A stretch of 64,000 bases of DNA from Staphylococcus muscae (GCF_003019275.1 NZ_CP027848.1:496001-560000); one strand, 5' to 3'; positions 8,743 through 18,769 are shown, counted from the stretch's first letter. A program made the numbers and translations. Notes: generated by a model not told the origin, from the letters alone.

Positions 8743-10161
8743 ATGACACACGATAAATATGATTTAGTCATACTTGGTGGTGGTATTAGTGGCTACTCAG
8801 CAGCCATCCGAGCCACACAGTTAGGAAAGAAAGTAGCAATTGTAGAAAAATCCCATTTAGGCGGTACATGTTTACACAAAGGTTGTATCCCAACGAAATC
8901 CTTCTTGAAATCAGCTGATACCTATCAACTAATCCAACACGCCGAACACTACGGCATTTCCGCTTCGAAACCTACCTTTGATTTTCCAAAAGTTCAATTA
9001 CGAAAACAACGCATTGTAGATGCGATGTATCAAGGTTTACAAAAACTTATCAAACAAAAAAATATTGATATATTTCATGGAGAAGGTCGACTTCTCGGCC
9101 CATCTATTTTTTCACCTCAAAGTGGTACAGTTGCTGTCACTTATGAAGATGGGCAATCGGACTTAATCCCAAATGATTACGTATTAATCGCAACGGGATC
9201 TTCACCGATTACTTTACCGTTCTTGCCGATTGATCACGAACGCATCGTTACGAGTGATGATATTTTATCAATGACAGCATTACCAAAATCAATTGCGATT
9301 ATCGGGGCAGGGATTATTGGCCTTGAATTTGCATCATTTTTCAGTCAAATTGGCGTCCAAGTTCATATCATCGAATCAGAAGATGACATTGTGATCAATG
9401 ATAGCCAAGCTGTCACTGAACGTTTATTGACATCCCTTACTAAAAATGGTGTTGTATTTCATAAAGGAATTGCTTTGAATGATCAGAATACGACCGTAAC
9501 ACAAACAGAGATTGAATTTGAGCTAGATGAATCTTTTACAACCGAAATGGCTCTTGTTGCAATCGGACGTCGTGCGAATATTGAACATATCGGCTTGAAT
9601 AACACTGAAGTTGAAATTACTGAACAGCAGACGATTCAAACAAATCCTTACATGCAGACGAAAGCATCACACATATACGCTTCAGGTGATGTCATCGGAC
9701 AACTGCAACTGGCTCATGTAGGTGCGAAGGAAGGTGTGATTGCCGTTGAACACATGTTTCAACAAGACCCATTACCAATCGATTATTCAAACATGCCAAA
9801 ATGTATTTATAGCAGCCCAGAGATTGCCTCAATCGGACTGACAATAAAATCTGCAAAGGAAAAAGGTTACCAAGTTAAATCAGTAAAAGCAGCATTTAAT
9901 ACAAATGGCAAAGCACTCATTATGTCACCTGATATACCAGATGGTTTTGCTGAACTCATTGTTGACCGTTCGAATGGCTCTATTCTAGGCGCTAATCTAG
10001 TGGGTCAAAACGTAACTGAACAAATTAATGAACTGAGCGTTTTACAGTTTTTAAATGGTTCTGCACTCGAACTCGGCATGGCAACGCATGCGCATCCCTC
10101 GATGTCAGAGTTGTTAATGGAAATGGGTCTGAAATATGAAAATCAATCCATTCACCTATAA
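8743..10161 (+). CDS. lpdA: Dihydrolipoyl dehydrogenase, E3 of branched-chain 2-oxoacid dehydrogenase
   Basis: A 472-residue flavoprotein. The FAD-binding motif is GGGISGYSAAIRA (about 13-25), the redox-active disulfide is C43/C48 in GGTCLHKGCIPTK, the NAD-binding motif is GAGIIGLEFASFF near residue 190, and the C-terminal dimerisation part carries the HAHPSMSE active-site histidine. It reoxidises lipoamide on the E2 subunit, reducing NAD. It is the first gene of a four-gene cluster with 17 bases to the next gene, the bfmBC/lpdV position in staphylococci. This is the Bkd-specific E3, distinct from the pyruvate dehydrogenase PdhD that should be encoded elsewhere. Confidence 0.95.
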   Translation: MTHDKYDLVILGGGISGYSAAIRATQLGKKVAIVEKSHLGGTCLHKGCIPTKSFLKSADTYQLIQHAEHYGISASKPTFDFPKVQLRKQRIVDAMYQGLQKLIKQKNIDIFHGEGRLLGPSIFSPQSGTVAVTYEDGQSDLIPNDYVLIATGSSPITLPFLPIDHERIVTSDDILSMTALPKSIAIIGAGIIGLEFASFFSQIGVQVHIIESEDDIVINDSQAVTERLLTSLTKNGVVFHKGIALNDQNTTVTQTEIEFELDESFTTEMALVAIGRRANIEHIGLNNTEVEITEQQTIQTNPYMQTKASHIYASGDVIGQLQLAHVGAKEGVIAVEHMFQQDPLPIDYSNMPKCIYSSPEIASIGLTIKSAKEKGYQVKSVKAAFNTNGKALIMSPDIPDGFAELIVDRSNGSILGANLVGQNVTEQINELSVLQFLNGSALELGMATHAHPSMSELLMEMGLKYENQSIHL

Positions 10162-10178
10162 AAATAGGAGGAAATATT

Positions 10179-11177
10179 ATGTTGGACTATAAACATACAC
10201 AATTGAAAAAAGATGACTTGCTAGAAATATATAAAGGTATGGATTTAGGACGTAAAATTGATGAACGTATGTGGTTGTTAAACCGTGCAGGTAAAATTCC
10301 TTTTGTTATAAGTTGTCAAGGACAAGAAGCAACACAAGTAGGCACTGCCTATGCATTAAAAAAAGGGGATATTACTGCTCCTTATTATCGAGATCTTGCA
10401 CTTGTTACATATTTAGGTATCACGCCTTTAGAAACGATGTATTCTGTGTTTGGTAAACGAGATGATATCAGTTCAGGTGGTAAACAAATGCCATCACATT
10501 TCAGTAAAAAAGAAATTGGTATTATGTCACAAGGGTCATCAGTTGCGACACAGCTATTACATGCGATTGGTGCAGCGCTCACTTTTAAAATGGATCAAAA
10601 ACAACAAGTTGCACTGTCGACACTTGGTGAAGGAAGTTCAAATCAAGGAGACTTTCATGAAGGTCTCAACTTTGTTGGTGTTCACAAGTTACCATTTATA
10701 TGCATTATTGAAAACAATCAATATGCGATATCCGTATCCAAAGACCTACAATACGGTGCAGAAAAATTGTCTGATCGTGCAAAAGGTTATGGTATGTTCG
10801 GAATAACAGTGGATGGTAACGATCCAATTGCTGTGTATCAAGCCGTTACAGAAGCGCGCGAACGTGCACTAAATGGTGAAGGAGGCACTTTGATTGAAGC
10901 GATGTGCACACGCTTAACCCCACATTCGTCAGATGATGATGATCGCTATCGAGATGAAGCGATTAAACAAGCGGATAAGGAATCCGACTGTAATAAAAGA
11001 TTCAAAAAATACTTACTTGATCATCACATTGCTGATGCCACATGGTTTGACGAAATCGAACAGTCGCATAAAACAATTGTGAATGAAGCGACAAAGCGTG
11101 CAGAACAAGCCCCATATCCTGAAGTAAGAGAAACATACACATATGTCTATGAAGAGGGAGGTCCTTTCAATGCCTAA
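10179..11177 (+). CDS. bkdA1: Branched-chain 2-oxoacid dehydrogenase E1 alpha subunit
   Basis: A 332-residue thiamine-diphosphate enzyme subunit. The TPP motif begins at GEGSSNQGDFHEGLNFV (about residues 148-164) and ends around ENNQYAISV. The phosphorylation-loop region reads LTPHSSDDDDRYR. With BkdA2 it decarboxylates the 2-oxoacids derived from Val, Leu and Ile. The products prime branched-chain fatty acids, the main membrane lipids of staphylococci. AGGAGG lies ten bases before the ATG. Its end overlaps the bkdA2 start by eight bases. Confidence 0.94.
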   Translation: MLDYKHTQLKKDDLLEIYKGMDLGRKIDERMWLLNRAGKIPFVISCQGQEATQVGTAYALKKGDITAPYYRDLALVTYLGITPLETMYSVFGKRDDISSGGKQMPSHFSKKEIGIMSQGSSVATQLLHAIGAALTFKMDQKQQVALSTLGEGSSNQGDFHEGLNFVGVHKLPFICIIENNQYAISVSKDLQYGAEKLSDRAKGYGMFGITVDGNDPIAVYQAVTEARERALNGEGGTLIEAMCTRLTPHSSDDDDRYRDEAIKQADKESDCNKRFKKYLLDHHIADATWFDEIEQSHKTIVNEATKRAEQAPYPEVRETYTYVYEEGGPFNA

Positions 11178-12153
11178 AATATCTTATCTTGAAGCGATAA
11201 AAGATGCCTTAACGATTGCACTCGAGCAAGACTCACAAACTTTTGTTTTAGGTGAAGATGTGGGTAAGAAAGGCGGTGTTTTTGGTGTAACTGCTGGTCT
11301 ACAAGAGAAGTTTGGTCTCTATCGTGTTTTAGATACACCGTTGGCAGAGTCGAATATCGTCGGTTCGGCGATTGGTGCAGCTATGATGGGAAAACGTCCA
11401 ATTGCTGAAATTCAATTTGCTGAATATATTTTACCTGCAACAAATCAAATTATAAGTGAAGCAGCCAAAATGCGTTATCGTTCAAACAATGATTGGCAAG
11501 TCCCTCTCACAATTCGTGCCCCTTTTGGTGGTGGCATACACGGTGCTCTGTATCATTCACAAAGTATTGAAAGTGTCTTTGCCTCAACACCCGGATTAAC
11601 AGTGGTCATACCATCTAATCCATACGATGCAAAAGGACTGTTGTTAGCTGCAATTGCTTCTAACGATCCAGTTCTATTTTTCGAGCACAAAAAAGCATAT
11701 CGATTATTAAAAGAAGAAGTTCCAACCGATTATTATACTGTGCCATTAGGAAAAGCAGATGTGAAACGTACGGGTACTGACATCACAGTATTTACTTACG
11801 GTCTTGCCGTGCATTATTGTATAGAAGCTGCAAATGAGTTAGCGTCATCTCAAATCAGCGTTGAAATTGTTGATCTACGTACCGTGTATCCATTAGATAA
11901 AGAAACCATTATCGAGCGAGCAAGACAAACTGGAAAATGTTTACTTGTTACTGAAGACAATTTGGAAGGCAGTGTAATGTCAGAAGTAGCCGCTATTATT
12001 GCTGAAAACTGTTTATTTGAACTTGATGCACCGATTATGCGTTTAGCCGGACCAGATGTTCCTGCTATGCCATTCTCGCCACCATTAGAAGATGAATTTA
12101 TGATTAACACTGAAAAAATTAAAAATAAAATGCGCGAACTTGCTGAATATTAA
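11170..12153 (+). CDS. bkdA2: Branched-chain 2-oxoacid dehydrogenase E1 beta subunit
   Basis: A 327-residue transketolase-like beta subunit. It has TFVLGEDVGKKGGVFGVTAG near the N-terminus, the conserved AEIQFAEYILPATNQI, and the C-terminal transketolase domain with VDLRTVYPLDKETI. It pairs with BkdA1 to form the E1 heterotetramer. The start at 11170 gives MPKISYLEAI and uses the GAGGGAGG that lies inside the end of bkdA1; the longer in-frame ATG at 11143 lies well within bkdA1 and is less likely. bkdB follows 13 bases after the stop. Confidence 0.94.
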   Translation: MPKISYLEAIKDALTIALEQDSQTFVLGEDVGKKGGVFGVTAGLQEKFGLYRVLDTPLAESNIVGSAIGAAMMGKRPIAEIQFAEYILPATNQIISEAAKMRYRSNNDWQVPLTIRAPFGGGIHGALYHSQSIESVFASTPGLTVVIPSNPYDAKGLLLAAIASNDPVLFFEHKKAYRLLKEEVPTDYYTVPLGKADVKRTGTDITVFTYGLAVHYCIEAANELASSQISVEIVDLRTVYPLDKETIIERARQTGKCLLVTEDNLEGSVMSEVAAIIAENCLFELDAPIMRLAGPDVPAMPFSPPLEDEFMINTEKIKNKMRELAEY

Positions 12154-12166
12154 AGGAGGCAAATCC

Positions 12167-13399
12167 ATGGATATTAAAATGCCAAAATTAGGTGAAAGTG
12201 TACATGAAGGTACGATTGAACAATGGCTTGTAAGTGTCGGTGATCGTGTAGAAGAATATGATCCGCTTTGCGAAGTCATTACAGATAAAGTGACAGCTGA
12301 AGTGCCTTCTTCTTTTGCCGGTGTTGTAACAGCACTTCACGCTGAACCAGGAGATATCGTCTCAATCGGAACAGTGATTTGTTCGATAGAGGTCGAAAAT
12401 AGTACACAACATGAAGAAAATCATATGTTAGTTGAAACATCTTTACCAGCATCTGAATCACTTGAATCTACAACGCAGCCTGGTCAGTCAGCTGCTGAGA
12501 AAAATAACGGACGCTATTCACCCGTTGTATTCAAACTCGCATCGGCATATGAAATAGATTTGAATCAAGTACCTGGCACAGGTTTTAATGGCCGTGTTAC
12601 TAAAAAAGACATGATGCATTATATTGAAAACAACAAACAAACGCAAAACAAAGAATTAAGCGATAAACCTAAGACAACTAATGATTCAAATAATAGCCGA
12701 GCTGAGAAAACGATACCTGTTAACGGAGTACGACGACAAATCGCAAATAAAATGGCACAAAGTGTGCAAGAAATTCCACATGCTTGGATGCAAATTGAAG
12801 TTGATGCCACTGAATTAGTTAAAACACGAGAACATTACAAAGCATCATTTAAAGAACAAGAAGGCTACAATTTAACCTATTTTGCATTTTTTATTAAAGC
12901 AGTCGCTGAAACTTTAAAGAAATACCCTATGTTAAACAGTTCTTGGAAAGATGATGAAATTGTGATTCATGATGGTATTCATCTTTCTATTGCTGTTGCG
13001 CATAACGACCAGTTATATGTGCCAGTGATTCATCATGCTGATGAAAAATCGATCAAAGGTATTGCGAAAGAGATTCATACACTAGCTATGAAAGTGCGCA
13101 ACAATCAATTAACGACATCAGACATGACGGGTGGCACATTCACTGTCAATAATACAGGAACGTTTGGATCAGTGAGTTCAATGGGCATTATTAACCATCC
13201 GCAGGCAGCCATCTTACAAGTGGAGTCAATTGTTAAGAGACCTGTCATTGTCAACGACATGATTGCGATACGTCATATGGTGAATTTATGCCTTTCAATC
13301 GATCATCGTATATTAGACGGGCTTCAAGCTGGTATGTTTTTAAATGATGTAAAACAACAAATTGAGCATATGACATTGGATCAAACTTCGATTTATTAA
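12167..13399 (+). CDS. bkdB: Branched-chain 2-oxoacid dehydrogenase E2, dihydrolipoyl acyltransferase
   Basis: A protein of about 410 residues in the classic E2 order. The N-terminal lipoyl domain has its lipoylated lysine at K41 in ITDKVTAEVPS. A Ser/Thr/Gln-rich linker follows, then a peripheral-subunit-binding domain (about 120-155, PVVFKLASAYEIDLNQVPGT) and a C-terminal catalytic domain with H380 and D384 in SIDHRILDG. It moves the branched acyl group from E1 to CoA. AAAGGAGG eight bases upstream selects ATG 12167. It is the last gene of the operon; no strong terminator follows before brxB. Confidence 0.95.
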   Translation: MDIKMPKLGESVHEGTIEQWLVSVGDRVEEYDPLCEVITDKVTAEVPSSFAGVVTALHAEPGDIVSIGTVICSIEVENSTQHEENHMLVETSLPASESLESTTQPGQSAAEKNNGRYSPVVFKLASAYEIDLNQVPGTGFNGRVTKKDMMHYIENNKQTQNKELSDKPKTTNDSNNSRAEKTIPVNGVRRQIANKMAQSVQEIPHAWMQIEVDATELVKTREHYKASFKEQEGYNLTYFAFFIKAVAETLKKYPMLNSSWKDDEIVIHDGIHLSIAVAHNDQLYVPVIHHADEKSIKGIAKEIHTLAMKVRNNQLTTSDMTGGTFTVNNTGTFGSVSSMGIINHPQAAILQVESIVKRPVIVNDMIAIRHMVNLCLSIDHRILDGLQAGMFLNDVKQQIEHMTLDQTSIY

Positions 13400-13490
13400 G
13401 CAACAATTTATGAATTTAAGAGATTCAGAAATTGAATTGATATGAAACCTTTAGTAAAATGAAATTATATCAACAACGGAGGTAGATACA

Positions 13491-13928
13491 ATGGACTTAA
13501 GTTTCGATTTATATATGAACAATGTTGTTCAACAAGCACGTGAAGATTTGGTGAAAGCTGGATACGAAGAATTAACAACTGAAGAAGAAGTAGATAATGT
13601 ATTCAAGCAAGATGGTACAACACTTGTGATGATCAACTCAGTTTGTGGCTGTGCCGGTGGTATGGCGCGTCCAGCAGCACAACATGCTTTACACTATGAT
13701 GTATTACCTGATCGCTTGGTTACAGTATTTGCAGGTCAAGATAAAGAAGCAACACAACGTGCACGTGATTACTTTGAAGGTTATGCACCATCAAGTCCTT
13801 CATTCGCTTTGATGAAAGATGGTAAAATCACTGAAATGATTGAGCGCCATCAAATCGAAGGTCACGACACAATGGATGTTATTACGCAATTGCAACGTTT
13901 ATTTGATAAATATTGTGTAGCAGAGTAA
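13491..13928 (+). CDS. brxB: Bacilliredoxin BrxB (YqiW family)
   Basis: A 145-residue thioredoxin-fold protein of the BrxA/BrxB (DUF1094) family. The active site is Cys-Gly-Cys at residues 52-54, within [14 protein letters not shown], typical of bacilliredoxins. It removes bacillithiol from S-bacillithiolated proteins. The position just downstream of the bkd operon matches yqiW of B. subtilis and the S. aureus BrxB gene, so BrxB is preferred over BrxA. CGGAGG nine bases before the ATG supports the start. bshA and ypdA, also in this window, belong to the same redox system. Confidence 0.93.
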   Translation: MDLSFDLYMNNVVQQAREDLVKAGYEELTTEEEVDNVFKQDGTTLVMINSVCGCAGGMARPAAQHALHYDVLPDRLVTVFAGQDKEATQRARDYFEGYAPSSPSFALMKDGKITEMIERHQIEGHDTMDVITQLQRLFDKYCVAE

Positions 13929-13940
13929 GGAGTGGACCGT

Positions 13941-14921
13941 ATGTTACGTTTGAATCCATATCGAATTGGGTGGCGAACGATTAAAACTGCGGTCGGTATG
14001 GCACTAGGTGTAATTATCGCCAAACTAATGGGATTAGATAATTATGCATCTAGTGCCATTTTAGTTGTTCTATGCATAAAGGACACTAAAATGAACTCCG
14101 TTAAAGCCATTTGGTCTCGTCTTGTCTCCTGTATGATTGCTATGGGATTCGGTGCCACCATCTTTCCATTACTTGGGCAACATGCCTGGGTACTAGGTCT
14201 TATTGTGCTATTTTTTATTCCACTTACTGTTATGTTTAATACGCAAGAAGGTGTCGTGACAAGCATCGTTATCTTACTGCACTTTTTTAATGCTACAACG
14301 ATTGATATTAACTTAGTTTTGAATGAAATGATGCTGTTATTAATAGGACTTTCTATCGCCTTTATCATGAATACGTTTATGCCAAGTTTCGAAAAAGAAT
14401 TGACAAGTTATCAAAATGATATTGAAGCACAAATACGTCATATATTTTATGCATACAGCACGATGTGCTCAAAAGATACACCCACATGTGACTTGTCATT
14501 TGATCAATTGTTATTAACGATTCGAAAAGCGAAATCAGTTGCCTTTCGTGATGTTAAAAATCACTTTGTCAGAAATGAAAATAGTTTTTATCACTATTTT
14601 GATATGCGCCAAGATCAAGTGGACATTCTCCAACGAATTCATTTTAATTTGAATCATATGACAGTGGATGATGTTTTACTTCCAAAAGTAGCACAACTTT
14701 TTAAAGAAATGGCAGACAATGTGAATGAAAATAACTATACCGCAATGCGTTTACACATGTTGTATGATATCAGGTTGCAAATAGACGACTTACCTTTGCC
14801 AGATTCTCATGATGCACTGCATACACGTGCGAGTATTATTCAAATTTTATACGACACAGAAGCTTATTTAAATATTAAGTCAAACTTCGGATCACTCAAG
14901 CTATATCATGAAGTCAACTAA
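13941..14921 (+). CDS. Aromatic acid exporter family membrane protein
   Basis: A protein of about 326 residues. The N-terminal half (about 10-135) has five or six hydrophobic segments, including KTAVGMALGVIIAKLMGL and VLGLIVLFFIPLTVMF; the C-terminal half is soluble and mainly helical. This layout fits the ArAE_1/DUF939 family (YqjA-type), relatives of aromatic acid exporters. The actual substrate is unknown. ATG 13941 is chosen because AAGGAG lies eight bases upstream; the GTG at 13932 overlaps that ribosome site. It begins 12 bases after brxB and likely shares its transcript. A strong terminator follows. Confidence 0.82.
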   Translation: MLRLNPYRIGWRTIKTAVGMALGVIIAKLMGLDNYASSAILVVLCIKDTKMNSVKAIWSRLVSCMIAMGFGATIFPLLGQHAWVLGLIVLFFIPLTVMFNTQEGVVTSIVILLHFFNATTIDINLVLNEMMLLLIGLSIAFIMNTFMPSFEKELTSYQNDIEAQIRHIFYAYSTMCSKDTPTCDLSFDQLLLTIRKAKSVAFRDVKNHFVRNENSFYHYFDMRQDQVDILQRIHFNLNHMTVDDVLLPKVAQLFKEMADNVNENNYTAMRLHMLYDIRLQIDDLPLPDSHDALHTRASIIQILYDTEAYLNIKSNFGSLKLYHEVN

Positions 14922-14940
14922 TATTTAAGAAGTGTAAAAA

Positions 14941-14975
14941 GAGGATGCCCAAACAATTAAATGGGCATCCTTCTA
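14941..14975. terminator. Bidirectional terminator between the ArAE-type gene and the miniprotein gene
   Basis: AGGATGCCCA (14942-14951) pairs with TGGGCATCCT (14962-14971), with A-rich sequence before and T-rich sequence after. It can end transcripts from both convergent genes. Confidence 0.85.
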
Positions 14976-14986
14976 TATTTCAGTCA

Positions 14987-15088
14987 CTACATGCTTAATA
15001 ATGGCGCAACGCCTGTTAATATTAGTGATACGATAATTGCTAACAACATCACAATAAGCAATACTTTTCTAAACTTCTTGTTTTGCAC
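14987..15088 (-). CDS. prli42: Prli42-like membrane miniprotein
   Basis: A 33-codon gene. Read from GTG at 15088 it gives a short basic start (MQNKKFRK), one hydrophobic helix of about 20 residues (VLLIVMLLAIIVSLILTGV) and a short tail APLLSM. A strong ribosome site GGAGG lies nine bases upstream of the GTG, and a shared terminator lies just beyond the stop. The length, lysine-rich N-terminus and single helix fit Prli42, the stressosome-associated miniprotein first described in Listeria and conserved in Firmicutes. The neighbouring M20 peptidase gene is, as I recall, a conserved neighbour in Bacillales. It lies antisense to the flanking genes. Identification as Prli42 is by size and pattern, so moderate. 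Confidence 0.72.
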   Translation of the reverse strand: MQNKKFRKVLLIVMLLAIIVSLILTGVAPLLSM

Positions 15089-15251
15089 GTTTAATTGCCT
15101 CCATTTACCTTATATGTTGATTCATGTTTAGTATTAACACAAATTATAACATCTTTAAAATATATTTCTCAAGTCACATTGAAACATATACATTTTGCAA
15201 AACGTTCAATTTTCGATACACTTATAATGATTTAAAAAGGGGGACTTATGC

Positions 15252-16361
15252 ATGATAAATCAAGAACGTTTAGTAAATACTTTTTTAGAGTTAGTTCAAA
15301 TTGACTCTGAAACGGGTCATGAAGAAACGATTCAACCAATCTTAAAAGGTAAATTTGAACAACTTGGATTGATTGTAAAAGAAGATAACGCAAAAGCACA
15401 GACAGGATTCGGAGCAAACAACTTAATTTGCACACTTCCTGCAACAGATAACACGAGAGAAAAAATCTATTTTACGAGTCACATGGATACGGTTGTACCC
15501 GGTAAAGGGGTAAAACCAGTGATTGAAGATGGTGTTATTAAATCTGATGGCACAACGATATTAGGTGCAGATGATAAAGCTGGACTTGCTACAATTTTAG
15601 AAGTGCTTCACATCATTCAAGAGAATAACTTGCCACACGGACAAATTCAGTTTGTTATAACAGTCGGTGAAGAATCTGGTTTAGTCGGTGCAAAAGCATT
15701 GAACCCAGATGATATAGATGCAGCATACGGCTATGCGATTGACTCTGCCGTACCGGTCGGTAATTTTACCATTGGCGCACCTTATCAAATGCAAATCAAA
15801 GCGACGATTCATGGTAAAACAGCACATGCTAGCACACCTGACAAAGGTAATAGTGCCATCAATATCGCTGCCAAAGCAATCAGTCAAATGAAACTCGGTA
15901 AAATTGACCATGAAACGACTGCCAATATTGGGAAATTTGAAGGTGGTGGTCCAACGAATATCGTGACGGATCTTGTGAATATTTGGGCAGAAGCACGATC
16001 ACATTCAGAAGAAAAAATTATGGCTCAAACTGCGCATATGCGTAAAACATTTGAAGACACTGCAAAATCATTTGGATGTGATGCAGAAGTCTCAACAGAA
16101 CTTGCATATCCAGGATTTTTAGTTACTGAAGATGAAGTTGTTTACCAAAAAGCACAAATCGCTGCAAAATCTATTGGCCTGATTGGCGAACCAACAATTG
16201 GGGGTGGCGGTTCAGATGGTAATATTATCAGTCAATTCGGTATCCCAACTGTTATCCTTGGCGTTGGCTATGAAGCCATTCATACAACCAATGAATCAAT
16301 TGCAATTCAATCATTAGAAAATCTTGTAAGTTACGTATTGAAACTAATAGAGATTGCGTAA
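15252..16361 (+). CDS. M20 family peptidase (tripeptidase T-like, YqjE type)
   Basis: A 369-residue zinc peptidase. Metal-ligand motifs are visible: SHMDTVVPG, then GADDKAGLATILE (the bridging aspartate), GEESGLVGA with the catalytic and ligand glutamates, and GGGSDGNII near the C-terminus. A dimerisation domain (about 180-290) is inserted. It belongs to the PepT-like branch (YqjE of B. subtilis) and probably cleaves small peptides in the cytoplasm; the exact substrate is not known. AAAAGGGGG lies eight bases before the ATG. It stands alone, with its own promoter region. Confidence 0.88.
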   Translation: MINQERLVNTFLELVQIDSETGHEETIQPILKGKFEQLGLIVKEDNAKAQTGFGANNLICTLPATDNTREKIYFTSHMDTVVPGKGVKPVIEDGVIKSDGTTILGADDKAGLATILEVLHIIQENNLPHGQIQFVITVGEESGLVGAKALNPDDIDAAYGYAIDSAVPVGNFTIGAPYQMQIKATIHGKTAHASTPDKGNSAINIAAKAISQMKLGKIDHETTANIGKFEGGGPTNIVTDLVNIWAEARSHSEEKIMAQTAHMRKTFEDTAKSFGCDAEVSTELAYPGFLVTEDEVVYQKAQIAAKSIGLIGEPTIGGGGSDGNIISQFGIPTVILGVGYEAIHTTNESIAIQSLENLVSYVLKLIEIA

Positions 16362-16441
16362 TTTTGCGCAGTATAAGTGTTTGAAATCATATAATATGAT
16401 ACAATTAACCCGTAATTTATAATAAGAGAGGTAAGTAGAAT

Positions 16442-17845
16442 ATGACACAACAAATTGGTGTAATCGGCTTAGCGGTTATGGGAAAAAATTTGGCATGGAA
16501 TATTGAGTCACGCGGATACAGCGTTTCAGTATACAATCGTTCGTCTGACAAAACAGATCTCATGGTCAAAGAATCAGCAGGCAAAAACATCGTTCCAACT
16601 TATTCCATTGAAGAATTTGTTCAATCACTTGAAAAACCACGTAAAATTTTATTGATGGTTAAAGCAGGCGAAGCAACAGATAAGACAATCGAAACATTAT
16701 TGCCACTACTAGATAAAGACGATATTTTAATCGATGGTGGTAATACAAACTATCAAGATACCATTCGACGTAATAAAGCACTTGCTGAAAGTGGTATTAA
16801 CTTCATTGGTACAGGTGTGTCAGGCGGCGAAGTAGGGGCGCTTACTGGACCTTCAATGATGCCAGGTGGTCAAAAAGAAGCTTATGAAAAAGTAGCAGAT
16901 ATTTTAGCTTCTATTTCAGCTAAAGCAGCAGACGGCACACCTTGTGTCACATATATTGGGCCAAATGGTGCAGGTCACTATGTAAAAATGGTTCATAATG
17001 GTATTGAATATGCAGATATGCAATTGATCGCCGAAAGTTACAACATGATGAAAAACTTATTAGGTATGGATCATGAAGAAATTTCAGCAACATTCAAAGA
17101 GTGGAATACTGGAGAATTAGAAAGTTACCTTATCGAAATTACGGGTGATATTTTCACAAAACTTGATGAAAATGGCGAACCCCTTGTTGAAAAAATTATG
17201 GATAAAGCAGGCCAAAAAGGTACAGGTAAATGGACTTCAATTAACGCATTAGAACTTGGTGCGCCACTGACAATTATTACTGAATCTGTATTTGCACGTT
17301 TTATCTCATCATTAAAAGCACAACGTGTTCATGCTTCATCATTATTAAATGGTCCTGAAGCGGCGTTCACTGGTGATAAAGCAGCATTTTTAGAAAAAAT
17401 TCGTCGTGCGTTATATATGAGTAAAATTTGCTCATACGCACAAGGTTTCGATCAAATGAAATCTGCAAGTGAAGAAAATGAATGGAACTTACAACTGGGT
17501 GAATTAGCGATGATTTGGCGTGAAGGTTGTATCATCCGTGCGCAATTCTTACAAAAAATTAAAGATGCGTATGATAAAGATGCAAACTTACAAAACCTTC
17601 TACTTGATGATTACTTTAAAGAAATCGTTACTGAATATCAACAAGCACTTCGTGACGTTGTCGCAATGGGTGTTCAAAACGGTGTCGCAATTCCTGGATT
17701 TGCTGCAAGTATTAACTACTATGATAGTTACAGAAGTGCAGACTTACCAGCTAACTTAATTCAAGCACAACGTGACTACTTTGGTGCGCATACTTATGAG
17801 CGTAAAGACAAAGAAGGTACATTCCATACTCAATGGACAAACTAA
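16442..17845 (+). CDS. gnd: 6-phosphogluconate dehydrogenase, decarboxylating
   Basis: A 467-residue enzyme of usual length. It has the N-terminal dinucleotide motif [15 protein letters not shown], the substrate and catalytic segment [20 protein letters not shown] (about 127-146), the catalytic lysine in [16 protein letters not shown] (about 180-195), and the C-terminal all-helical domain with SYAQGFDQM and the YFGAHTYER tail. It oxidises 6-phosphogluconate to ribulose-5-phosphate plus CO2, making NADPH. AGAGAGG lies about nine bases before the ATG. zwf, two genes away, supplies the upstream step. Confidence 0.97.
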   Translation: MTQQIGVIGLAVMGKNLAWNIESRGYSVSVYNRSSDKTDLMVKESAGKNIVPTYSIEEFVQSLEKPRKILLMVKAGEATDKTIETLLPLLDKDDILIDGGNTNYQDTIRRNKALAESGINFIGTGVSGGEVGALTGPSMMPGGQKEAYEKVADILASISAKAADGTPCVTYIGPNGAGHYVKMVHNGIEYADMQLIAESYNMMKNLLGMDHEEISATFKEWNTGELESYLIEITGDIFTKLDENGEPLVEKIMDKAGQKGTGKWTSINALELGAPLTIITESVFARFISSLKAQRVHASSLLNGPEAAFTGDKAAFLEKIRRALYMSKICSYAQGFDQMKSASEENEWNLQLGELAMIWREGCIIRAQFLQKIKDAYDKDANLQNLLLDDYFKEIVTEYQQALRDVVAMGVQNGVAIPGFAASINYYDSYRSADLPANLIQAQRDYFGAHTYERKDKEGTFHTQWTN

Positions 17846-17857
17846 TATTTGAAATTT

Positions 17858-17905
17858 AAAAAAGCTGTACGTTATCAAAACATAAGATAACGTACAGCTT
17901 TTTTG
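17858..17905. terminator. Terminator between gnd and the AraC-type gene
   Basis: AAAGCTGTACGTTATC (17861-17876) pairs perfectly with GATAACGTACAGCTTT (17886-17901), flanked by A and T runs. It can serve both convergent genes. Confidence 0.92.
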
Positions 17906-18769
17906 TCAGTTTTCGATGTTGACTGGCACACATAATTGAATTTTTGTAAACGCATCATCAAAAGAAATATCAAGTGGATATATTTCTAGATATAATCTGT
18001 TTCTTTCATACGGTAACGTTAATTGTAAGCTTGTTTCGATGTAGTGCCATGCTTCACTGGTTGCATAGTCAATTTCTCCTTGCAAATTGAAGACGGCAAA
18101 TTGTTGCTCTGATAGGAAACGGTCTTCCAGATGTGCAGGAAATCGCTCACTTGCGACACCGACAAAAACCTCAAGGCCATGATCAAGTGGACAGCTGATC
18201 ACGAACAGTTCATGAGGGCTTCGATCGTTATATCGAATGATATCCTTTAAACGGCCGTCTGTTTGTAAGTCTTCCAAAAAGTCTGGAATAATAAAGTGAT
18301 TATCTAATTGTTCAGTTGGTATAAACCTTGAATACCCAACCAGTGATAAATCACCTATATTTTCTAATCGATATGGATATGGGGAGTTCGATGTTGTTGT
18401 TAGTTTTAAGTAGAGTCGGTCTTGAATTTTGAGTTGATCTTGCTTCGCCTTAGCTTGTAATGGTGATACACCGTGATAATCACTAAAATCATGCGCAAAA
18501 GCATTTGCGTCTGGATAGCGATATCGCTTTGCCAAATCAATCATGCGATTTGCACCATGAATCAAATCATGTGCCGCCAACGTCAAACGTCTCGCACGAC
18601 AGTATTGGAAAGGGGTGACACCTACAATCATTGTAAAAGATTGTTCCAAATGATAAGGAGAAATCCCAACGTAATCACTTAATGTTTGAAAATCAAATGA
18701 TTCTAATAGGTGATCTTCAATATATACAATGGCTTGTTGTACATGTTTGATAACGTCCAAAATGGTCAC
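17906..18769 (-). CDS. AraC-family regulator with GyrI-like effector domain
   Basis: A 287-residue regulator. The DNA-binding part is N-terminal (about 1-108): a first helix-turn-helix around FDFQTLSDYVGISPYHLEQS and a second around MIDLAKRYRYPDANAFAHDF. The C-terminal half (about 125-287) looks like a GyrI/Rob-type small-molecule-binding domain. A GGAGTG ribosome site lies about eight bases upstream of the ATG at 18769. It sits between gnd and zwf and points the same way as zwf, so control of the oxidative pentose-phosphate genes is a reasonable guess; the ligand and targets are unknown. Confidence 0.85.
   Translation of the reverse strand: MTILDVIKHVQQAIVYIEDHLLESFDFQTLSDYVGISPYHLEQSFTMIVGVTPFQYCRARRLTLAAHDLIHGANRMIDLAKRYRYPDANAFAHDFSDYHGVSPLQAKAKQDQLKIQDRLYLKLTTTSNSPYPYRLENIGDLSLVGYSRFIPTEQLDNHFIIPDFLEDLQTDGRLKDIIRYNDRSPHELFVISCPLDHGLEVFVGVASERFPAHLEDRFLSEQQFAVFNLQGEIDYATSEAWHYIETSLQLTLPYERNRLYLEIYPLDISFDDAFTKIQLCVPVNIEN

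Noticed and set aside
10450..10806. A 118-codon frame inside bkdA1
   Set aside because: It is out of frame with a well-supported E1 alpha gene and lacks a ribosome site.
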